From assembly GCF_024199795.1 (NCBI RefSeq), contig NZ_JANADK010000001.1, positions 5,332,001 to 5,396,000 of the forward strand: a DNA stretch of 64,000 nt, read 5' to 3'. The notes below the pieces were generated by a model. It worked only from the letters and a program-made list of their open reading frames with translations, was not told the origin of the DNA and searched no databases. The DNA is from Bradyrhizobium sp. CCGB01. GTDB lineage: Bacteria; Pseudomonadota; Alphaproteobacteria; Rhizobiales; Xanthobacteraceae. Below, in pieces: positions 58,859 to 64,000 of this stretch (position 1 is the stretch's first letter; each line of letters begins with the position of its first letter). Position numbers and translations under genes: made by a program.

Positions 58859-59992
58859 ATGAATGACGCGCCCCGCATCCGGCCGGAAAGGAACGTCGAA
58901 CTCGGCGCCAGCAACGAGCCGTTCCAGAACCTGCACGAATTCATCCGGAAGGCGCGCATCAACCTGAACCAGAACGCCTGGGACTATATCGTCGGCGCCG
59001 CCGAGACCGAGACAACGATGCGCCGCAACCGCATGGCGCTGGACGAGATCGCTTTCCGGCCGCGCGTGCTGCGCGACGTCCGCGAGGTCGACGGCTCGGT
59101 CGAACTGTTCGGGCGCAGGATGCGGCTACCGGTGGTGCTGGCCCCTGTCGGTGCACTGGAGATCTTCGATCCGGATGGTGCGGCGAGCGTCGCCCGCGCG
59201 TGCGGCACTTTCGGTGCGGCGCACATGCTGAGCTCGGTGTCCGAGCCCGGCCTGGAGAAGACCGCCAAGGCCGCCCCTGATGCGCTGCGGCTCTATCAAC
59301 TTTATGTGCGCGGTGACGACGACTTCGTCGCCGATGTCGTCGCGAGGAGCGAGAAGAACGCCTACGCCGCCTTCTGCCTGACCGTCGACACCGCCCATTA
59401 CAGCCGTCGCGAACGTGACATTGCCAAGCGCTATGTTCGCGAGAGCCGCCTGCGCGCCACCGGCGGCGACTACCAGAAGGGCCTTGAGTGGCGGACCGTG
59501 AAGATGGTCAAGGACACGTTCAAGATCCCGCTCATCCTGAAGGGCATCGCCACCGCCGAGGACGCCCAGATCGCGGTCGATCACGGCGTCGAGTGGATCT
59601 ACGTCTCCAACCATGGCGGCCGCCAGCTCGATCACGGCCGCGGCGCCATGCATGTGCTGCCCGAGATCGTCGACGCCGTGAAGGGCCGCGCCAAGATCAT
59701 GGTCGATGGCGGCTTCTGCCGCGGCACCGACATCGTCAAGGCGATCGCGGCGGGCGCGGACATGGTCGGCATCGGCCGGCTGCAATGCTGGGCGCTGGCG
59801 GCGGCCGGCGAAGCCGGGGTGACGCGGATGCTGGAGCTCCTGGAGGACGAGGTACTACGCTGCCTCGGCCTTCTGGGCGCGACCTCCTTCGCCGAGGTCA
59901 ACAAGTCCTGCCTGCACCAGGCGACCGCGACCAATGCGCCGAGCGTCTTCAGCGCGTTCCCGCTGTTCGACCACGACCCGTATCGATACTGA
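58859..59992 (+). CDS. FMN-dependent alpha-hydroxy-acid oxidase/dehydrogenase
   Basis: 377 aa from the ATG at 58859 with GGGAGGA 7 nt upstream. The N-terminal segment starts NLHEFIRKARINLNQNAWDYIVGAAETETTMRRN, FMN contacts follow (APVGALEIFDP, LYQLYVRGD), then the catalytic-site signature SNHGGRQLDHG (catalytic His) and the phosphate site VDGGFCRGTDIVKAIAAGADMVGIGR. It belongs to the lactate/glycolate/mandelate oxidase family; which acid is unknown. A HAD phosphatase gene follows after 13 nt, probably in the same operon. Confidence 0.9.
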   Translation: MNDAPRIRPERNVELGASNEPFQNLHEFIRKARINLNQNAWDYIVGAAETETTMRRNRMALDEIAFRPRVLRDVREVDGSVELFGRRMRLPVVLAPVGALEIFDPDGAASVARACGTFGAAHMLSSVSEPGLEKTAKAAPDALRLYQLYVRGDDDFVADVVARSEKNAYAAFCLTVDTAHYSRRERDIAKRYVRESRLRATGGDYQKGLEWRTVKMVKDTFKIPLILKGIATAEDAQIAVDHGVEWIYVSNHGGRQLDHGRGAMHVLPEIVDAVKGRAKIMVDGGFCRGTDIVKAIAAGADMVGIGRLQCWALAAAGEAGVTRMLELLEDEVLRCLGLLGATSFAEVNKSCLHQATATNAPSVFSAFPLFDHDPYRY

Positions 59993-60005
59993 GTGAAAGG
60001 ATGCA

Positions 60006-60632
60006 ATGAGCTCGCTCTCCCCCGGCAGCGCTGATGCGCTCTTGTTCGATCTCGGGCGCGTGGTGCTCGACATCGATTTCTCCAAGGCGATCGCCTGCTG
60101 GGCGGGACATGCCGGCTGCAAGCCCGAAGCCATCGTCGCGCGCTATGTGCGGGACAGCGAAGCCTACCGGCTGCACGAGGTCGGCAAGATCAGCGACGAG
60201 GCCTATTTTGACTCGCTGCGCGTCTCGCTCGGGATCGGCATTTCGGACGCACAATTCCTGGAGGGGTGGAACGCGATCTTCGCCGGCGAGATGCCCGACA
60301 TCGCCGAGTTGCTGCCGCGTGCGGCAAAGCAGATGCCGGTCTACGCCTTCTCCAACACCAACCGGCCGCATGTCGACCATTTCTCGAAGGAATATGCCGG
60401 CCTGCTCGGCCATTTCCGCGAGCTGTACCTGTCGTCCAGCATCGGCCTGCGCAAACCGGATGTGGAGGCCTTCGACCATGTCGTGGCCGCGATCGGCGTG
60501 CCGGCGAACCGTATCGTGTTCTTCGACGATCTTGCCGAGAACATCGAGGGAGCGCGGTCCAGCGGGCTGACCGCGGTGCACGTGACCACGCCCCGCGACG
60601 TCGGGGACGCCCTCAAGGCGCTCGGAATCTGA
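60006..60632 (+). CDS. HAD-superfamily phosphatase (YihX-like)
   Basis: 208 aa. Motif I is LLFDLGRVVLDIDF with nucleophile D15; position +2 is Gly, not the usual Asp, as in YihX (alpha-D-glucose-1-phosphate phosphatase). Motif II is FSNTNRPHVDHF, the Lys is in GLRKPDVEAFDHV and motif IV is FFDDLAENIEGA. These blocks agree closely with the YihX layout as I remember it. It follows the hydroxyacid oxidase by 13 nt. Substrate could be a sugar phosphate such as phosphoglycolate or glucose-1-phosphate, not decidable here. Confidence 0.88.
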   Translation: MSSLSPGSADALLFDLGRVVLDIDFSKAIACWAGHAGCKPEAIVARYVRDSEAYRLHEVGKISDEAYFDSLRVSLGIGISDAQFLEGWNAIFAGEMPDIAELLPRAAKQMPVYAFSNTNRPHVDHFSKEYAGLLGHFRELYLSSSIGLRKPDVEAFDHVVAAIGVPANRIVFFDDLAENIEGARSSGLTAVHVTTPRDVGDALKALGI

Positions 60633-60797
60633 TCCCGGGCCGGCAGGCTACAGGCCGCGAACCGGCCGTATCCGGAGCCTATTTTGCCCGGGGCGAGGAA
60701 CCGAAGCCCTTTGTACATTTTTATACAGAGTTCCCGGAACGAACGCCTGCCTCAGGACTCATGACTCCGTTGGGAATTCTACATCGGACTTATCGTC

Positions 60798-60992
60798 GTG
60801 TTGGGCAAAACCTACCTCACCAAGCAGGCCTCTCTGCTGATGAAATTCGCCAGGACCACATCGGATTCTGAGCTTTCCGCCAAGCTGATCAGCAAGGCCG
60901 CCGACCTGAAATCCCAGGCCGACCCGTTGCCTGACAAGGATCAGGGCTCCGCGGCGCCGGACGTCAGTCCGTACAAGCAGCCGGGGACCTGA
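60798..60992 (+). CDS. Small conserved hypothetical protein
   Basis: 64 aa from a GTG at 60798. The sequence (LGKTYLTKQASLLMKFARTTSDSELSAKLISKAADLKSQADPLP) looks like the small soluble helical protein found in many copies in Bradyrhizobium genomes, with a proline-rich tail. No catalytic motif. The weak ribosome site leaves the exact start uncertain. A 30-codon hydrophobic ORF follows 3 nt after its stop. Confidence 0.6.
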   Translation: MLGKTYLTKQASLLMKFARTTSDSELSAKLISKAADLKSQADPLPDKDQGSAAPDVSPYKQPGT

Positions 60993-60995
60993 CCG

Positions 60996-61088
60996 ATGCT
61001 GGCCGTGGCTCTCGTCATTCTCGTCCTCGCCATGGCCATCCTCATACCGGTCTGTCTTGCCTTCCGGATCATGCCGCGGCGGACTTGA
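60996..61088 (+). CDS. Possible 30-aa single-helix membrane peptide
   Basis: ATG at 60996, TGA at 61086-61088. The product MLAVALVILVLAMAILIPVCLA followed by FRIMPRRT is one transmembrane helix with a basic C-terminus. GGGG lies upstream within ribosome-binding distance. Its start is 3 nt after the 64-aa gene, so the two may be translated together. Being very short it could be chance, but hydrophobicity and charge pattern fit a real small membrane protein. Confidence 0.4.
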   Translation: MLAVALVILVLAMAILIPVCLAFRIMPRRT

Positions 61089-61217
61089 CGTCTGCCCATC
61101 AGAGCGGATGACGCAGGATAAATCATCCTGTGCGGCCGTGCTTTGCCTCCGCGCGCGCGCTCGGCTAAGACTCTCGCCGCCGATTTGCCCGAACGGGCCC
61201 AGCTGGAGTTTTCACCC

Positions 61218-62429
61218 GTGGCCCTGATGCCGGTTTCTGACGCGCTTGCCGCGGTGCTGGCGGGTGCAGAGCCGCTGCCTGAAGAGATGATCGCGCTCGA
61301 CGCAGCCTTCCACCGCGTGCTCGCCCGCGACGTCGCGGCGCGGCGGACCCAGCCACCCCAGGCGATGTCGGCAATGGACGGCTATGCAGTGCGGGCGGCC
61401 GATGCGGCGAAGATCGATGCCGCGCTCACCGTGATCGGCGAGGTCGCGGCGGGCCGGCCGTTTGCGGGAACGGTGGGCGCCGGCGAAGCGGTGCGGATCT
61501 TCACCGGCGGCGTCGTTCCCGATGGCGCGGACGCGGTCGTGATTCAGGAGGACACGGTTGCGGATGGCAAGCGCATCACGATCACGGAAGCGGCCGTTAC
61601 CGGACGGCACATCCGCCCCGCCGGCGTCGACTTTTCGGAAGGCGACGTGCTGCTGCGCGAGGGCACCCGGCTGACCGAGCGCGATCTGGCACTCGCTGCC
61701 GGGATGAATCATCCTCGACTGCCCGTCCGCCGCCGCCCGAAGGTTGCGATCCTCGCCACCGGCGACGAACTCGTGATGCCGGGCACGACGCCCGGCCACG
61801 GCCAGATCGTCTATTCCAACGGCTATGCCCTGCACGCGCTCGCCCGCAGCGAGGGCGCCGACACCATCGACCTCGGTATCGCCGCCGACACGCTGGTGGC
61901 CACCACGGCCGGCATCCGCCGCGCCCGCGAGAGCGGCGCCGACATCCTGATCACGACCGGCGGCGCCTCGGTCGGCGACCACGATCTGGTCCAGCAGGCG
62001 CTGCGGGACGAAGGCATCTCGATGGCGTTCTGGAAGATCGCGATGCGGCCGGGCAAACCGATGATGAACGGGCGGCTCGGCGCGATGCGTGTGATCGGCC
62101 TGCCCGGCAATCCCGTGTCATCCTACGTTTGCGGATTCCTGTTCATGGTGCCGCTGATTCGCGCGCTCGCGGGCCGTTCGGCGATTCATCATCGCCGCGA
62201 ACGCGCGGTGCTCGGCCGCGACGTCGGCGCCAACGACCAGCGCGAGGATTATCTGCGCGCGCGCCTGGAGCTGCGCGACGACGGCACGCTCACCGCCGTT
62301 CCCGTCAACCATCAGGATTCCTCGCTGCTTGCGAATCTCGCTGCGGCACAGGCACTTCTCGTGCGCCCGCCGTTCGCGCCGAAGGCCGAAGCCGGCACGC
62401 CTTGCGAGGTGCTGCGGCTGCCCGTCTGA
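61218..62429 (+). CDS. moeA: Molybdopterin molybdotransferase
   Basis: 403 aa from a GTG at 61218 with GGAG 9 nt upstream; the open frame reaches 61143 but that extension is unlike MoeA. Family blocks: SAMDGYAVRAADA, GAGEAVRIFTGGVVPDGADAVV, the MoCF-binding site LATGDELVMPG...VYSNGYAL and TTGGASVGDHDL, KIAMRPGKPMMNG and GLPGNPVSSYV. It inserts molybdate into adenylylated molybdopterin. It is normally next to moaC; here an accessory block separates them. Confidence 0.95.
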   Translation: MALMPVSDALAAVLAGAEPLPEEMIALDAAFHRVLARDVAARRTQPPQAMSAMDGYAVRAADAAKIDAALTVIGEVAAGRPFAGTVGAGEAVRIFTGGVVPDGADAVVIQEDTVADGKRITITEAAVTGRHIRPAGVDFSEGDVLLREGTRLTERDLALAAGMNHPRLPVRRRPKVAILATGDELVMPGTTPGHGQIVYSNGYALHALARSEGADTIDLGIAADTLVATTAGIRRARESGADILITTGGASVGDHDLVQQALRDEGISMAFWKIAMRPGKPMMNGRLGAMRVIGLPGNPVSSYVCGFLFMVPLIRALAGRSAIHHRRERAVLGRDVGANDQREDYLRARLELRDDGTLTAVPVNHQDSSLLANLAAAQALLVRPPFAPKAEAGTPCEVLRLPV

Positions 62430-62490
62430 CCGCTTCGTTCGCGAGCGTTCCGCGAAGTTTGTGGCGTTCACGGTAAATTAAGCAGTTGCG

Positions 62491-62505
62491 GAACATGTAT
62501 CGAAC
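62491..62505 (-). promoter_or_regulatory. LexA box (GTTC-N7-GTTC direct repeat) upstream of lexA
   Basis: Plus strand reads GAAC-ATGTATC-GAAC, the exact complement of the alphaproteobacterial SOS box GTTC-N7-GTTC. It lies about 100 nt before the lexA ATG between a -35-like TTGCGG (62486-62491) and a -10-like TATAGT (62507-62512), so LexA binding would cover the promoter. This indicates classical autoregulation. Confidence 0.85.
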
Positions 62506-62605
62506 ATATAGTGTCCGTTCATGATTTGTTTCGAGCATGCAGCGGCTTATCGCTGAATTCAGCGTCTCGGAATCGAACGACATCAACCGGGGGATTTTGG
62601 TCGAG

Positions 62606-63307
62606 ATGTTAACGCGCAAACAATACGAGCTCCTGCGGTTCATCAGCGAGCGACTGAAGGAAAGCGGCGTGCCGCCCTCCTTCGACGAGATGAAGGACGC
62701 GCTCGACCTGCGCTCGAAGTCGGGTATCCACCGCCTGATCACCGCGCTCGAGGAGCGCGGCTTCATCCGGCGCCTGCCCAACCGCGCCCGCGCCATCGAG
62801 GTGATCAAGCTGCCCGAGCTTCAGGCCGCCGCCGGCAGCCGCCGCGGCTTCACGCCGAGCGTCATCGAAGGCAATCTCGGCAAGCTGCGCACGACTTCCA
62901 GCCCGCCGGCGGACGACGGCGAGCGCCCCGTTGCAGTGCCCGTGATGGGCCGCATCGCGGCCGGCACGCCGATCGAGGCCCTGCAGACCCGCAGCCACAC
63001 CATCAGCGTACCGCCCGACATGCTCGGCTCGGGCGAGCATTACGCGCTCGAAGTGCGCGGCGATTCGATGGTCGAGGCCGGCATTCTCGACGGCGACATG
63101 GCGCTGATCCAGCGCAACGAGAGCGCCGATACCGGCGACATCGTGGTGGCGCTGATCGACGACGAGGAAGCGACCCTGAAGCGCTTCCGCCGCCGCGGCG
63201 CCTCCATCGCGCTCGAGCCCGCCAATGCAGCCTATGAGGTCCGCATCCTGCCGCCCAACCGGGTGAAGATCCAAGGCAAGCTGATCGGGCTGTACCGGAA
63301 GTACTGA
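62606..63307 (+). CDS. lexA: SOS repressor LexA
   Basis: 233 aa from the ATG at 62606 (GGGGGA about 12 nt upstream); in-frame sequence back to 62537 is rejected because LexA proteins of this group start [10 protein letters not shown]. The N-terminal winged HTH is followed by a linker and the S24 autoprotease domain: cleavage site A119-G120 (GRIAAGTP), nucleophile S154 ([10 protein letters not shown]) and catalytic K192 (EEATLKRF). It represses SOS genes until RecA stimulates self-cleavage. An SOS box lies upstream. Confidence 0.97.
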   Translation: MLTRKQYELLRFISERLKESGVPPSFDEMKDALDLRSKSGIHRLITALEERGFIRRLPNRARAIEVIKLPELQAAAGSRRGFTPSVIEGNLGKLRTTSSPPADDGERPVAVPVMGRIAAGTPIEALQTRSHTISVPPDMLGSGEHYALEVRGDSMVEAGILDGDMALIQRNESADTGDIVVALIDDEEATLKRFRRRGASIALEPANAAYEVRILPPNRVKIQGKLIGLYRKY

Positions 63308-63517
63308 GACCGGACGTCCTGCTATCGGTGATTTGGCGCCTCTCGCGCTTTTCGATCGGCATCGCCGATCCGGCATTGGAGCGGACGATTGTCCGCTTCC
63401 GCTGGATAGTCTTTCTGGTTTCGCGCAGATTATCCGGCCCCTCCTCCGGCGCTACATCCTCGGCACGCCGCACGAAGCAGCATTGCTTCGCGCGCCCTCT
63501 GGGTTCGAGGAGAAGTC

Positions 63518-63718
63518 ATGCGCAAGATCATTCTGGGCACAGTCGCCGCGGCGCTGATCGCAGCATCAGCGTCGCAGGCCTTCGCCGCGCAATCGCAACA
63601 CCATGTCCGCAAGGACGCCGCTGTGGGTAAGCAAGTCCGGAATGCCCGCAACGCCGTCGCGCAACCGTCGCGGCCGGACTGGCCGTATTCCGGCTGGTCG
63701 GCGCCGGCAGGGCGCTGA
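63518..63718 (+). CDS. Small secreted hypothetical protein
   Basis: 66 aa. A clear Sec signal peptide MRKIILGTVAAALIAASASQAFA is followed by a short basic mature part (QSQHHVRKDAAVGKQVRNARN) and a Pro/Trp-containing C-terminus (PDWPYSGWSAPAGR). An AGGAG-like site (GAGGAGAAG) precedes the ATG at 63518. No family recognised; similar tiny exported proteins are common in Bradyrhizobium. Confidence 0.65.
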   Translation: MRKIILGTVAAALIAASASQAFAAQSQHHVRKDAAVGKQVRNARNAVAQPSRPDWPYSGWSAPAGR

Positions 63719-63909
63719 CACGCGCATCCGGAATGCGCGGGAGCAGGCTTTGTTCCTCATGGAGCCGGAAAAGATAATGTGATCGCGGCCTGCGGCGGCG
63801 AGCCGCAGATTTGCCTACAACCGGGCAGACGCTAACATGCTTCCACTCTGATAGAGGCCTGCGCCTCGAGAAGAGACGTGGGTCGCTATCCCTGCAAGAG
63901 GAGCACCCG

Positions 63910-64000
63910 ATGTGTGACTACAGCCTGCATGCCGTCGCGTCGCGTCCTGCTGAAGTCGGCGAGACGGTCGTCACGACAACCTTCCGCGGCACCTCGACGC
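63910..64000 (+). CDS. N-terminus of a conserved hypothetical protein (3' truncated by window edge)
   Basis: 30 codons are visible from the ATG at 63910, which has AGAGGAG 8 nt upstream. The start MCDYSLHAVASRPAEVGETVV is one I associate with an uncharacterised Bradyrhizobium protein family. Nothing can be said about the rest. Confidence 0.7.
   Translation, partial: MCDYSLHAVASRPAEVGETVVTTTFRGTST

Noticed and set aside
46416..61217. Classical genomic island or prophage
   Set aside because: No integrase, transposase, tRNA or flanking direct repeat was seen; called only an accessory block.

Overview
The window looks like chromosomal DNA from Bradyrhizobium or a close relative (Nitrobacteraceae, Alphaproteobacteria). 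By eye it is strongly GC-rich with GC-rich third codon positions. It has the alphaproteobacterial pyruvate dehydrogenase layout (E1-beta carrying its own lipoyl domain), a LexA box of the alphaproteobacterial direct-repeat type, and several short palindromic repeat families typical of these genomes. I see no rRNA, tRNA, CRISPR array, phage module or transposase gene.

Layout. 1-2935: 3' part of a multi-PAS sensor kinase, a FixJ-type regulator and a stand-alone receiver. 2993-11722 (minus): orphan TTT-type binding protein, threonine-synthase-like enzyme, then a pyruvate dehydrogenase operon (pdhA-pdhB-DUF5076-like-cytosine deaminase-pdhC-small membrane protein-lpdA). 11979-21547 (minus): phosphodiesterase, acetaldehyde dehydrogenase with an AcoR-like regulator, ftsB, FMN reductase, Tat-exported metallo-beta-lactamase-fold protein, quinone-oxidoreductase-like protein, eno. 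21722-31019 (mostly plus): streptogramin-lyase-like propeller, queF, orphan ModA-like protein, then a divergent GntR regulator facing a five-gene operon (iron-type ABC importer, class III CoA-transferase, CitE-like CoA lyase). 31102-41918: chemoreceptor, MFS-kdsA, NIPSNAP protein, two-component system, phospholipid methyltransferase-like gene, pyrG, secG, tpiA. 42142-46415 (plus): ppiD-like foldase, trpD, trpC, moaC. 46417-61088: accessory block with a CGNR regulator/amidase/MFS unit, Flp pilin, GGDEF-EAL protein, tyrosinase/MoaF-like/DJ-1 operon, SDR, S41 peptidase, FMN hydroxyacid oxidase, YihX-like HAD and tiny genes. 61218-64000: moeA, lexA, a small secreted protein and the start of a truncated gene.

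How the parts relate. A core gene string (tpiA-secG-pyrG-kdsA-eno-ftsB-pdhABC-lpdA, plus trpDC-moaC-moeA-lexA) is still in order but is threaded with accessory cassettes. Most cassettes are small regulator-plus-catabolism units. Three have a readable candidate operator: a palindrome before the acetaldehyde dehydrogenase, an inverted repeat between the CGNR gene and the amidase, and a palindrome between the GntR gene and its ABC/CoA operon. The most interesting leads are the ABC-CoA-transferase-CoA-lyase operon, the tyrosinase-MoaF-DJ-1 operon, the yeast-type cytosine deaminase inside the pdh operon, and the AcoR-like regulator that lacks its AAA+ domain.
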